Notes: generated from the letters alone by a model not told the origin. 56,043 nt of DNA from Amycolatopsis orientalis DSM 40040 = KCTC 9412 (GCF_000478275.1 NZ_ASJB01000063.1:1-56043); one strand, 5' to 3'. Positions 24,013-32,291 are shown, counted from the stretch's first letter. Translations and numbers: made by a program.

Positions 24013-27000
24013 GTGCCGCGTCCGGAGCGACCTTTGGACCCCGGGGACGATCCGTTGCTGGAGTTCGCCGCCGATCTCCGGCGATTGCGGGAGAAAGCCG
24101 GAAATCCCACGTACCGCGAGCTGGGCAGGCGTGCCCACTACTCCGCGGGCACCCTGTCCGAAGCCGCCGGCGGGAAGAAGATGCCCAGCTTGGCGGTGAC
24201 CTTGGCCTATGTCCGGGCGTGCGACGGACCCGAGGCCGAGTGGGAGGCCCGATGGCACGACGTGACCGAGCGGACGCGCCCCGGAGTCAACGATTCACCG
24301 GTTGCCCCGGCCAATGGGGAATCGCCCCCTTATATCGGCCTGACCGCATTCGGGCCCGCCGACGCGAGCCGATTCTTCGGTCGCGAACGACTTGTCCAAA
24401 AACTGGTCACGAGGCTTTCGGGACAACGCTTTCTGGCGGTTCTGGGCGCCTCCGGTTCGGGTAAGTCGTCGTTGCTCCGGGCCGGGCTGTTGCCCGCCAT
24501 CGGGGAGAATTCCGTCACGTTGCTGATGACCCCCGGCTCGCGTCCGCTGCAGGAGTGCGCGGTCCAGTTCGGCGCGGCGCTCGGGCTCGCGCCCGGCGGC
24601 CTGCTCGACGAGTTCACCGGACATCCGCGCAACCTCGGCCTCGCCGCCCGTCAGCTGGTCGCCGACCGCGAGGGCGACGTCGTCCTGGTCGTCGACCAGT
24701 TCGAAGAGGTCTTCACCCTCTGTCAGGACGCCGACGAGCGGGCGGCCTTCCTGTCCGCGCTCGTCACCGCGACGGCGGAACCGGAGAGCCGGACGAGGGT
24801 CGTCCTCGGCATCCGCACCGACTTCTACACGCACTGCGCGCGGCATCCCGAGCTGGTCGAGGCCATGCAGGACGCGCAGATCCTCGTCGGCCCGATGAGC
24901 ACCGAGGAGCTGCGGCAGGCCATCTCACGGCCCGCCATCGACGCCGGGTACCGCGTCGAGAACGCGCTGGTCTCCCGCCTCGTCGCCGACGCGACCGGGC
25001 AGCCCGGGGTGTTGCCGCTGCTCTCGCACGCGCTGCTGGAGACCTGGCGCCGCCGCCACGGCAACACCCTCACCCTCACCGGCTACGAATCCACCGGCGG
25101 GATCGAACGCTCGGTCGCGCAGACCTCCGAGCACACCTTCACCGCGCTGAGCGAGCGTCAGCAGCGGCTGGCGAACCAGATCTTCCTGCGGATGACCGCG
25201 CTCGGCGAGGGCACCGAGGACACCAAACGCCGCATCACCCGCGACGAGGTCGACGCCGACGATCCGGACGTCGCCGTCGTACTGGACAGGCTGGCGTCGT
25301 CGCGGCTGGTCACCCTCGACGACAACGGCATCGAGATCGCGCACGAAGCGCTGATCCGCGGCTGGCCGCGGCTGCGCGAGTGGCTCGCCGAAGACCGCGA
25401 AGGCCTGCGGGTACACCGCCAGCTCACCGAGGCGACCGACGCGTGGGAATCGGTCGACCGCGACGACGGCTGGCTCTACCGCGGCGCGCGGCTCGCCATC
25501 GCCATGGAATGGGCGGGGGAGCACGACAGCGCGCTCTCGCAGCGTGAACGCCGGTTCCTCGACGCGAGTGTCGCCATCGAGAAGCGCGAGCAGGCCATCG
25601 CGCGGCGCCGCACCCGGCGGCTGCGTCAGCTGGTCGCGCTCCTGGCCGTGCTGCTGGTGCTGGCGACGGCCGCGATGGTGTATGCCGTCCGCGCCGAGCA
25701 GACCGCGACCAGCCAGCGCAACAGCGCGCTCGCGCAGAAGGTCGCCGGGCAGGCCGCCGCGATGCGGGCGACGAATCCGGCACTGGCCGCGCAGCTCGCG
25801 CTGGCGGCGTACCGCGTCGATCCGGGGACGGAGACCCGGAGCAGCGTGCTCGGGATGGTCGCGTCGCCGTATTCGACCCGGGTCCCCGGGCACGCCAACC
25901 GGGTCAACTCGGCCGCCCTGCGCGGCGACGGCCGGGTGATGGTGACCGGCAGCTGGGACCAGACGGCGAAGCTGTGGGACGTCAAGGATCCCTATCACCC
26001 GAGCGAACTGGCCACGTTGTCCGGGCACACTGCCAACGTCAACTCGGTGGCGTTCAGCGCCGACGGCGGCGCGGTCGCGACGGCGGGCTGGGACAAGACC
26101 GCACGGCTGTGGAACGTCGCCGATCCCGCGAAGCCCGGGCCGGGTGTGGTGATCGGGGAGCATCCGAGCCGGGTCAACGCGGTCGCGTTCAGCCCGAAGG
26201 CGCCGGTGCTCGCCACCTCGGACGGCGACGGCACGATCCGGCTGTTCGACGTCCGCGATCTCGCGAAACCGGTGCTCGTGGCCACGCTCACCGGGCACAC
26301 CGGCAACGTCAACGGTCTCGCCTACGCGCCCGACGGACGGACGCTCGTTTCGGCGGGCGCGGACAAGACCGTGCGGCTGTGGGACGTCGCCGATCCGCTC
26401 AAGACCAGGCCGCTGGGCGTGGCGAACGGGCACACCGCCGGCGTCCACGCCGCGGCGTTCAGCCCGGACGGCCGGACGCTCGCCACCGCGAGCATCGACC
26501 AGAGCGTGCGCCTGTGGGACGTCACCGACCCGATGACGCCGTCGCCGCTGACGACCATGGCGTCGCACAAGACCATCGTCCGGTCCGTGGCGTTCAGCCC
26601 CGACGGGACCAGGCTGGCCTCGACCGGTTTCGACCGCAACGCGCGGCTGTGGGACATCACCGATCCGCGGAAGCCGCGTGAGGAACTGCCGCTCGCCGGG
26701 CACACCGCGGCGGTGGTCTGGTCGGTGTTCTTCCCGGACGGCCGCACGCTGGTGACCGCGAGCGACGACCAGACGGTGCGGCTGTGGGAGCTGCCGGGCC
26801 CCGTGGTCAGCGGTCCCTCGAGGTCGGCCTGCCGGGCGGTCTTCAGCGCCGACGGGAAGTCGATGGCCACCGGGAGCCTGGACGGGGTGGTGCGGCTGAA
26901 CGACGTCGCCGATCCGCGGAGCCCGCGCGAACTGGGCAGGATCACCGGCTTCGGCGGCGGCGCCTGCGGTCTCGCGTTCAGTCCGGACGGCCGGACGCTC

Positions 27001-27828
27001 GCCATCGGTTCGTGGGATCACACGATGCGGCTGATCGACGTGACCGATCCGCGCAAGCCGGTCGACGCCGGTGTCTTCAGCCGGCCCTCGGAGGACATCG
27101 ACGCGGTCGCGTTCAGCCCGGACGGCCGGACCCTCGCCACCGCGGGCGCGGAGCACACCGTCAAGTTGTGGGACGTCGCCGACATCCGGAAACCCGTCGA
27201 ACTCGCGACGCTGACCGGGCACGCCGACGACGTCCATTCGATCGCGTTCTCCCCGGACGGCCGCACCCTGCTGACCGGCGGCTGGGATCACACGGCGCGG
27301 CTGTGGGACGTCTCCATGGTGAAGGCACCGAAGCAGCTTTCGGTGCTGAAGGGACACACCGACACCGTCTTCTCCGTCGCGTTCAGTCCGGATGGCCGAC
27401 TCGCCGCCACCGGCGGCGCCGACCGCACCGCACGGATCTGGGACGTGTCGAATCCGGCGGCCGCGAGGGAGTCCGCGGTGGTCCCCGGGCATACCGACAT
27501 CGTCATCTCGGTGGCGTTCAGCGGAGACGGGAAGACCTTCGCGACCGGCAGCTACGACCGGACCGTGCGACTATGGGATGTCTCCGATCCCGGGACGGTC
27601 CGCGAATCGGCGACGCTGGCCGAGGATGTCGACAGGGTCAACGCCGTGGCGTTCGCCCCTGACGGGCACACGCTCGCGGCCTCCGTCGCGGACGGCAGCG
27701 TGCGGTTGTGGGAGACGAACGCCGAACGCGCCGCCGAGCGGGTCTGCGCGACCGTGGCCCCGCGGATCACGGAGGCGGAGTGGGAACAACGCCTGCCGGG
27801 GCTCGATTACCGGCCCCCGTGCCCGTGA
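24013..27828 (+). CDS. HTH - STAND NTPase - transmembrane - WD40 (14 repeats) protein
   Basis: A 1271-residue multidomain protein. Residues about 13-85 form an XRE-like helix-turn-helix region (YRELGRRAHYSAGTLSEAA). A FGR motif (FFGRERLVQKL, 121-131) opens an nSTAND1-type P-loop NTPase: Walker A GASGSGKS (145-152) and Walker B VVLVVDQFEEVF (223-234), with helical/winged region to about 530. A single hydrophobic helix (about 539-558, VALLAVLLVLATAAMVYAV) follows. Fourteen WD40 repeats (about 620-1240; signature AFSPDGRTLAT..DxTVRLWDV) make two seven-blade propellers. The GTG at 24013 has AAAGGA 6 bases upstream. STAND proteins are ligand-triggered switches, in signalling or conflict; the effector here could be the HTH end. 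The trigger is unknown. Confidence 0.88.
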   Translation: MPRPERPLDPGDDPLLEFAADLRRLREKAGNPTYRELGRRAHYSAGTLSEAAGGKKMPSLAVTLAYVRACDGPEAEWEARWHDVTERTRPGVNDSPVAPANGESPPYIGLTAFGPADASRFFGRERLVQKLVTRLSGQRFLAVLGASGSGKSSLLRAGLLPAIGENSVTLLMTPGSRPLQECAVQFGAALGLAPGGLLDEFTGHPRNLGLAARQLVADREGDVVLVVDQFEEVFTLCQDADERAAFLSALVTATAEPESRTRVVLGIRTDFYTHCARHPELVEAMQDAQILVGPMSTEELRQAISRPAIDAGYRVENALVSRLVADATGQPGVLPLLSHALLETWRRRHGNTLTLTGYESTGGIERSVAQTSEHTFTALSERQQRLANQIFLRMTALGEGTEDTKRRITRDEVDADDPDVAVVLDRLASSRLVTLDDNGIEIAHEALIRGWPRLREWLAEDREGLRVHRQLTEATDAWESVDRDDGWLYRGARLAIAMEWAGEHDSALSQRERRFLDASVAIEKREQAIARRRTRRLRQLVALLAVLLVLATAAMVYAVRAEQTATSQRNSALAQKVAGQAAAMRATNPALAAQLALAAYRVDPGTETRSSVLGMVASPYSTRVPGHANRVNSAALRGDGRVMVTGSWDQTAKLWDVKDPYHPSELATLSGHTANVNSVAFSADGGAVATAGWDKTARLWNVADPAKPGPGVVIGEHPSRVNAVAFSPKAPVLATSDGDGTIRLFDVRDLAKPVLVATLTGHTGNVNGLAYAPDGRTLVSAGADKTVRLWDVADPLKTRPLGVANGHTAGVHAAAFSPDGRTLATASIDQSVRLWDVTDPMTPSPLTTMASHKTIVRSVAFSPDGTRLASTGFDRNARLWDITDPRKPREELPLAGHTAAVVWSVFFPDGRTLVTASDDQTVRLWELPGPVVSGPSRSACRAVFSADGKSMATGSLDGVVRLNDVADPRSPRELGRITGFGGGACGLAFSPDGRTLAIGSWDHTMRLIDVTDPRKPVDAGVFSRPSEDIDAVAFSPDGRTLATAGAEHTVKLWDVADIRKPVELATLTGHADDVHSIAFSPDGRTLLTGGWDHTARLWDVSMVKAPKQLSVLKGHTDTVFSVAFSPDGRLAATGGADRTARIWDVSNPAAARESAVVPGHTDIVISVAFSGDGKTFATGSYDRTVRLWDVSDPGTVRESATLAEDVDRVNAVAFAPDGHTLAASVADGSVRLWETNAERAAERVCATVAPRITEAEWEQRLPGLDYRPPCP

Positions 27829-27838
27829 CCACCGCCGA

Positions 27839-27891
27839 TTCGTTGTTCGGCGTTGTTGTTCGGTGAAAGTGCCGTGACACCGAACAACGAA
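27839..27891. repeat. Nested inverted repeat just after the STAND-WD40 gene
   Basis: TTCGTTGTTCGG (27839-27850) pairs with CCGAACAACGAA (27880-27891); an alternative left arm TTGTTCGGTG (27857-27866) pairs with CACCGAACAA (27878-27887). The two left arms compete for one right arm. It starts 10 bases after the stop codon and may be a first terminator or a 3' end structure. Confidence 0.5.
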
Positions 27892-27952
27892 GAGGCAGTA
27901 GAAATACCCCTGGACGTGCGATGCGTCCCCACATCGTTCACTCACCGGGGGT

Positions 27953-28008
27953 CTGAAGGGCTCCTTCAGGACATTCACCAGTGCCCTGAAGGAGCCCTTC
28001 AGCTTTTT
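27953..28008 (+). terminator. Intrinsic terminator of the STAND-WD40 gene
   Basis: A perfect 18-bp stem (CTGAAGGGCTCC.. at 27953-27970 with its complement at 27985-28002), 14-base loop, followed by CTTTTT. This is the best canonical rho-independent terminator in the window, and its arm belongs to the dispersed TGAAGG/CCTTCA family. Confidence 0.85.
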
Positions 28009-28028
28009 CGCTCCCGCCCCGTCATGCA

Positions 28029-28084
28029 TTTCGTCCTCTGGATGCGGTACTTGCACACGCAACTACCGCATCCAGAGGACGAAA
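28029..28084. repeat. CCAGAGGAC-family inverted repeat (3' of helD)
   Basis: Perfect 21-base arms (TTTCGTCCTCTGGATGCGG.. and complement) around a 14-base loop, ending 8 bases from the stop of the minus-strand HelD gene (28093). The core CGCATCCAGAGGAC recurs three times at 43960-44050 and once, diverged, at 49045-49057. It is probably the HelD terminator. Confidence 0.75.
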
Positions 28085-28092
28085 CGCGAGAG

Positions 28093-30207
28093 TCAGGCGG
28101 CCGGGATCCAGTCGGGGTTCGAGGCCAGGACCGTCAGCTGCTGGGTCGCCCGGGTCAGGGCCACGTACAGCACCCGGCGGCCGGTGGTCGATTCCGTGAT
28201 GAGGTCGTTCGGCTCCACCAGGACGACGGCGTCGTACTCGAGGCCCTTGGAGTCGAGGCTGCCGACGACCTTGAGCCGCTCGTCCGACAGTTCGGCGAGC
28301 CAGCCCTCGACCTCGGGCACCCGGTCCATGGCGGTGATCACGCCGACGGTGCCTTCGACGGCCCCCATCAGCTCCTTCACCGCGGCCTGCGTCGCCGCCT
28401 CCAGCCCGGCGGCCTCGACCGGCCGGACCTCCGGCGTGATGCCGGTCTGCCGCACCGCGCGCGGGAGCTCGTCGGCCTCGGCGTGCCCGGCGACGACCTT
28501 CGCGGCCAGGTCGAAGATCTCCGCCGAGTTCCGGTAGTTGGTGCGGAGGGTGAACCGGCGCCGCGTGGTCTTGAGCCCGAAGGCCTGGTCCCGCGCCATG
28601 GCCGCCTCGGCCGGATCCGGCCACGAACTCTGCACCGGGTCGCCGACCACGGTCCAGCTCGCGTACTTGCCGCGCCGCCCGACCATCCGCCACTGCATCG
28701 GCGAAAGGTCCTGCGACTCGTCGACGACCACGTGCGAGTACTCGTCGTAGTGCTCCGGCCGGGTCGGGGCGCCGCCGCGCTCCGGGTTGACCTCGATGCT
28801 CTGCCTGCCGCGGCGGCTCTTGGGCGGCTGCCCGATCAGGACGCGCAGCTCGTCGAGGAGCGCGACGTCCGCGATGGTCCAGCCGCGCGAGCGGTCGGCG
28901 AAGTCGGCGGCGAGCATGGTGATCTCGGCGCGGTTGAGCAGGCCCTTCGCCGCGGCGGCGAGCCGCTTCTCGGTGCCGAGCCAGCGCAGGATCTGCGCCG
29001 GGTACAGGATCGGCCACCAGACCACCAGGAACCGGTGGAACTCGATGCGCTCGCCGAGTTCGGTGATCAGCTCGGCCTTGTCGATCTGACGGCCGTCGTC
29101 CTTCGCGTGCTGCTCCGCCTTCGCGGCGAGCGCGTCGAGCAGCAGCTCGGCGGCGCGGATCCGCGACCGGTTCGGCGGCCCGCCCGCGGTGTGGACCTTG
29201 CGGCGCACCTTGTCGAGCTCGCGCGCGTTCAGCCGCAGCACCTCGCCGCGGTAGACGATCTTCATGTCCTCGGGCGCGTCTTCCGGCGTGTCCCGCAGCG
29301 CCCGCAGGAGGATCTTGCGCATCCGCAGCGATCCCTTGATCGCCGCCAGCGGCGCCGCGTCCTGACGGGTCGCTTCGAGGCCGTCGAGGACCTCGCCGAG
29401 CGCGCGCAGTTCGACGTTCGTCTCACCCATCGACGGCAGCACCCGCGAGATGTAGCTGGTGAACACCCCGGACGGGCCGATCACCAGCACGCCCGCGCCA
29501 CCGAGCTGGCGGCGGTGGCGGTAGAGCAGGTACGCCGCGCGGTGCAGCGCGACCGCGGTCTTGCCGGTGCCGGGGCCGCCGGTGATCTCGGTGACCCCGC
29601 GCCACGGCGCCCGGATGACCTCGTCCTGCTCCTTCTGGATGGTCGCGACGATGTCCCGCATCTTCTCGCCGCGCGACCGCCCGAGGGCCGCCATCAGCGC
29701 GCCCTCGCCGACGATCTGCATGTTCTCGGGGACGGCGTCGGCGATCAGGACGTCGTCGTCTACATCGAGCACGTTCTGCCCGGAGCACCGGATCACCCGG
29801 CGCCGGACGACGTCCATCGGTTCTTCGGCGGTCGCCTGGTAGAACGCCGCCGCCGCGGGCGCGCGCCAGTCGGTGACGAGGTTGTCGAACTCGGCGTCGC
29901 GGATGCCGAGACGGCCGACGTAGATGTGGTCGTTGTCGAGGTGGTCGAGCCTGCCGAACACCAGGCCCTCGTACTCCGCGTCGAGGGTCTGGAGGGTCTG
30001 GTTGGCGTGGTAGACCATCATGTCGCGTTCGAACAGCATCGACGCCTGTTCGAAGATCGCTTCACGCCCCGCGCCATGGCCGATCTCATAGCCCTTGGTA
30101 CGCATGGCCTCTGCCTGGGCTCGCAGTTCGGCGAGCCGGGTGTAGACCCTGTCCACATGGGCTTGCTCGATGGCGATCTCGGCCCGTCTGACCCGAGGTT
30201 CGGACAC
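28093..30207 (-). CDS. helD: HelD-type RNA polymerase-recycling ATPase (UvrD-like helicase superfamily I)
   Basis: A 704-residue protein of the HelD family. An N-terminal coiled-coil arm (about 1-75, HVDRVYTRLAELRAQAEAM) precedes a split SF1 ATPase core: Walker A GGPGTGKT (210-217), VVDESQDLSPMQW (motif II), TNYRNS, and VALTRATQQL near the C-terminus. HelD proteins enter RNA polymerase channels, release stalled DNA/RNA and, in actinobacteria, can lessen rifampicin action (HelR group). The length and arm fit the actinobacterial class. GTG start with AGGAG 6 bases upstream. Whether it is the rifampicin-linked paralogue cannot be decided from this window. Confidence 0.88.
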   Translation of the reverse strand: MSEPRVRRAEIAIEQAHVDRVYTRLAELRAQAEAMRTKGYEIGHGAGREAIFEQASMLFERDMMVYHANQTLQTLDAEYEGLVFGRLDHLDNDHIYVGRLGIRDAEFDNLVTDWRAPAAAAFYQATAEEPMDVVRRRVIRCSGQNVLDVDDDVLIADAVPENMQIVGEGALMAALGRSRGEKMRDIVATIQKEQDEVIRAPWRGVTEITGGPGTGKTAVALHRAAYLLYRHRRQLGGAGVLVIGPSGVFTSYISRVLPSMGETNVELRALGEVLDGLEATRQDAAPLAAIKGSLRMRKILLRALRDTPEDAPEDMKIVYRGEVLRLNARELDKVRRKVHTAGGPPNRSRIRAAELLLDALAAKAEQHAKDDGRQIDKAELITELGERIEFHRFLVVWWPILYPAQILRWLGTEKRLAAAAKGLLNRAEITMLAADFADRSRGWTIADVALLDELRVLIGQPPKSRRGRQSIEVNPERGGAPTRPEHYDEYSHVVVDESQDLSPMQWRMVGRRGKYASWTVVGDPVQSSWPDPAEAAMARDQAFGLKTTRRRFTLRTNYRNSAEIFDLAAKVVAGHAEADELPRAVRQTGITPEVRPVEAAGLEAATQAAVKELMGAVEGTVGVITAMDRVPEVEGWLAELSDERLKVVGSLDSKGLEYDAVVLVEPNDLITESTTGRRVLYVALTRATQQLTVLASNPDWIPAA

Positions 30208-30329
30208 GCAACGCTCCTAAACGCTTCTATCGCCTCCGAGGGCGAAGGACGACTCTACGCGAGGTGAGCGGCGGCATCACCAAGTCCCGTCCTACGTCAC
30301 GGTGGATGTCGTTGAGGCACGATGCTCCA

Positions 30330-30884
30330 ATGACCAGGATCGTGGCGGGGACCGCGGGCGGCAGGCGGTTGAAGGTCCCTCCGAAGGGCACGAGGCCCAC
30401 CTCGGAACGCGTGCGCGAAGCGCTGTTCAACGCGTTGGAGGTCGCCGGCGAACTGCAGGGCGCCCAGGTCCTCGACCTTTACGCCGGTTCGGGCGCGCTC
30501 GGCCTGGAGGCGCTGTCGCGCGGGGCGGCGGGCGCGCTGTTCGTCGAGTCGGACAGGCGCGCGGCCGAAGTGCTCAAGGGGAACGTCGCCGCGCTGGGGC
30601 TGGGCGGCACGGTCCGGGCGGGCGCCGTCGAGGCCGTCGTCGCCGCTCCGGCGCCGGAAACGTTCGACATCGTCCTCGCGGACCCGCCGTACGCTGTGGA
30701 TTCCACCCGGCTGGGGGAGGTCATGGCCGCGCTCGCGGCGAACCGCTGGGTCGCGGACGGGGCCCTGGTGGTGATCGAACGGGCCGCGCGGGACGGCGAA
30801 CCGGACTGGGCGGCGGGTTTCGAGCCGATGCGGACCAAGCGCTACGGCGACACCGCGCTGTACTGGGCGGAATATCAGGTGTGA
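30330..30884 (+). CDS. rsmD: 16S rRNA (guanine(966)-N(2))-methyltransferase RsmD
   Basis: A 184-residue SAM-dependent methyltransferase that modifies G966 of 16S rRNA. Signature motifs: RIVAGTAGGRRLKVP at the start, RPTSERVREALFNAL, DLYAGSGALGLEALSRGA (SAM-binding) and the catalytic DPPY in LADPPYAVD. Length is normal. The ATG at 30330 agrees with the family N-terminus MTRIVAG; no clear ribosome binding site precedes it. It is followed 53 bp on by coaD, a widely conserved neighbour. Confidence 0.95.
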   Translation: MTRIVAGTAGGRRLKVPPKGTRPTSERVREALFNALEVAGELQGAQVLDLYAGSGALGLEALSRGAAGALFVESDRRAAEVLKGNVAALGLGGTVRAGAVEAVVAAPAPETFDIVLADPPYAVDSTRLGEVMAALAANRWVADGALVVIERAARDGEPDWAAGFEPMRTKRYGDTALYWAEYQV

Positions 30885-30925
30885 GACGGCGCACGGATGA
30901 ACGCGCGGGGGTCCCCTCTCCTTGG

Positions 30926-30931
30926 TAGCGT
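30926..30931 (+). promoter_or_regulatory. Putative -10 hexamer, leaderless coaD
   Basis: TAGCGT fits TANNNT and ends 6 bases before the coaD ATG, with no ribosome binding site. Confidence 0.4.
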
Positions 30932-30937
30932 CCGCGC

Positions 30938-31420
30938 ATGCGGCGTGCGGTCTGTTCCGGGTCCTACGACCCGGCCACCAATGGACATCTCGACATCATC
31001 GAACGGGCGGCCAAGCTGTTCGACGAGGTCGTCGTCGCGGTGGGGGTGAACAAGAGCAAGAAGGGCCTGTTCACCGTCGAGGAACGGATGGACATGCTGC
31101 GCGAGATCACCGCGAAGCTGCCGAACGTGCGCGTCGACTCCTGGCAGGGGCTCCTGGTCGACTACTGCCGCGAGAACGACATCGTCGCCGTCGCGAAGGG
31201 GCTCCGCTCGGTCAGCGACTTCGACTACGAACTCCAGATGGCACAGATGAACCGCGAGCTGACCGGGCTCGAGACGCTGCTGATGGCGAACAACCCGGCG
31301 TACGGCTTCGTCTCCAGTTCGCTCGTCAAGGAGGTCGCCGCGCTCGGTGGCGACATCGAGCATCTGGTCCCGCCGATAGTGTTCAAACGGCTCATGGAGA
31401 AGTACTCCGAACGAGGTTGA
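30938..31420 (+). CDS. coaD: Phosphopantetheine adenylyltransferase
   Basis: A 160-residue enzyme that transfers AMP to 4'-phosphopantetheine, the penultimate step of coenzyme A synthesis. The nucleotidyltransferase motif is CSGSYDPATNGHLDII (T-x-G-H site), with KGLRSVSDFDYELQMA and FVSSSLVKEVA at the phosphate-binding C-terminal part. It has the standard length and follows rsmD as in most bacteria. In the family the N-terminus is usually CPGSFDP; the CSGSYDP variant keeps the key residues. Confidence 0.97.
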   Translation: MRRAVCSGSYDPATNGHLDIIERAAKLFDEVVVAVGVNKSKKGLFTVEERMDMLREITAKLPNVRVDSWQGLLVDYCRENDIVAVAKGLRSVSDFDYELQMAQMNRELTGLETLLMANNPAYGFVSSSLVKEVAALGGDIEHLVPPIVFKRLMEKYSERG

Positions 31421-31507
31421 CCCGAACGGCCGAAGCCGTTGGTCGGCTTGTGGTGAGCGGCGAGGGAGAGTTCACCTTCACGCCTTCTGGTGAACACACG
31501 ATCGGGT

Positions 31508-31513
31508 TACGGT
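31508..31513 (+). promoter_or_regulatory. Putative -10 hexamer, leaderless ribonuclease gene
   Basis: TACGGT fits TANNNT and ends 6 bases before the ATG at 31520; no ribosome binding site is seen. Confidence 0.4.
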
Positions 31514-31519
31514 CCGAAA

Positions 31520-32224
31520 ATGACCAACAAACGATCGCGGATCGCCGCCGCGCTGCTCGTTCTGCTAGTCACCTTCTTCGGCGGGATCGGTGCCGCGCAG
31601 GCCACGGCCGCGAACTCGCCCGTTTCCGTCCAGCAGAACCCTTGTGGGGATCTCACCGGATTCAAGCACTCGGCACTCTCTTCGCTGCCCGCCGAGGCCA
31701 CGACGACGTACAACCTCATCAAGAAGGGCGGCCCGTTCCCGTACCCGGACAAGGACGGAACGGTCTTCTCGAACCGGGAGAACATCCTCCCGAAGTGCGC
31801 TTCGGGCTACTACCACGAGTACACCGTCCCGACCCCGGGCTCGCCCGACCGCGGCGCGCGCCGCATCGTCACCGGGAGCGGCGGCGAGTTCTTCTACACG
31901 GGCGACCACTACGCGACGTTCTCCGTGATCGACGTCGACGGCACGCCTTCGCCGACGCCGACCTGCGGTGACACCTCGAAGCTGGCGAAGGTCGGTTACT
32001 CGACGCTCTCCGCCGCGGCGAAGTCCGTCGTGGACAAGGTCCGCGGCGGCGCGACCGGCACGGTCTACGAGAACCGCGAAGCCGTGCTGCCGTCGTGCGC
32101 CGCCGGCTACTACCAGCTGTTCCCGGTCGGCACCAGCGACCGCGTGATCTCCGGCAAGGGCGGCGAGATCATCTACACGCCGGACCGCTACGCGACCTTC
32201 AAGCTGGTGAATCTCGCCGGCTGA
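31520..32224 (+). CDS. Secreted tandem RNase Sa-like ribonuclease, second copy lacks catalytic residues
   Basis: A 234-residue exported protein. Signal peptide about 1-29. Two guanyl-specific microbial RNase (RNase Sa/barnase-type) domains follow: residues about 42-139 and 149-232. Copy 1 keeps the RNase Sa catalytic set with matching spacing: E100 (HEYTV), R111 and R115 (RGARRI), H130 (GDHYATF). In copy 2 the Glu site is L200 (GYYQLF) and the His site is R223 (PDRYATF), so it should be inactive, though fold residues (YENREAVLPSCAAGYY, YATF) remain. The pair probably arose by duplication; the dead copy may bind RNA, a partner or surface. No barstar-type inhibitor gene is adjacent, consistent with Sec export. 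Confidence 0.9.
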   Translation: MTNKRSRIAAALLVLLVTFFGGIGAAQATAANSPVSVQQNPCGDLTGFKHSALSSLPAEATTTYNLIKKGGPFPYPDKDGTVFSNRENILPKCASGYYHEYTVPTPGSPDRGARRIVTGSGGEFFYTGDHYATFSVIDVDGTPSPTPTCGDTSKLAKVGYSTLSAAAKSVVDKVRGGATGTVYENREAVLPSCAAGYYQLFPVGTSDRVISGKGGEIIYTPDRYATFKLVNLAG

Positions 32225-32232
32225 CCCGCCCG

Positions 32233-32256
32233 TGCAACATTTCGTGCCTCCTCGTC
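32233..32256 (+). promoter_or_regulatory. Possible ECF-type promoter (TGCAAC / CGTC) of the sigma factor gene
   Basis: TGCAAC (32233-32238) and CGTC (32253-32256) resemble the AAC -35 and CGTC -10 elements used by ECF sigma factors, but the 14-base spacer is shorter than usual. If real it suggests autoregulation. The CGTC lies in the left arm of the inverted repeat 32243-32291. Confidence 0.25.
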
Positions 32257-32291
32257 CGTGAGATACACCGGAACACCGACGAGGAGGCACG
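32243..32291 (+). promoter_or_regulatory. 14-bp inverted repeat holding the sigma-factor ribosome binding site
   Basis: CGTGCCTCCTCGTC (32243-32256) is perfectly complementary to GACGAGGAGGCACG (32278-32291), which ends at the base before the ATG (32292) and includes the ribosome binding site GAGGAGG. If both arms are transcribed, the loop of 21 bases closes a stem that hides the site. If transcription starts inside the loop, it is a DNA dyad (operator). Confidence 0.6.

Noticed and set aside
24925..27492. Large antisense frame over the STAND-WD40 gene
   Set aside because: It mirrors the WD40 repeats in shadow form (periodic VPQPH-like patterns) and has no start signal or known domain.
25886..27710. 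Possible CRISPR or tandem-DNA repeat array
   Set aside because: The periodic repeats are the WD40 coding units of about 130 bp with diverged DNA, not short identical repeats with unique spacers.
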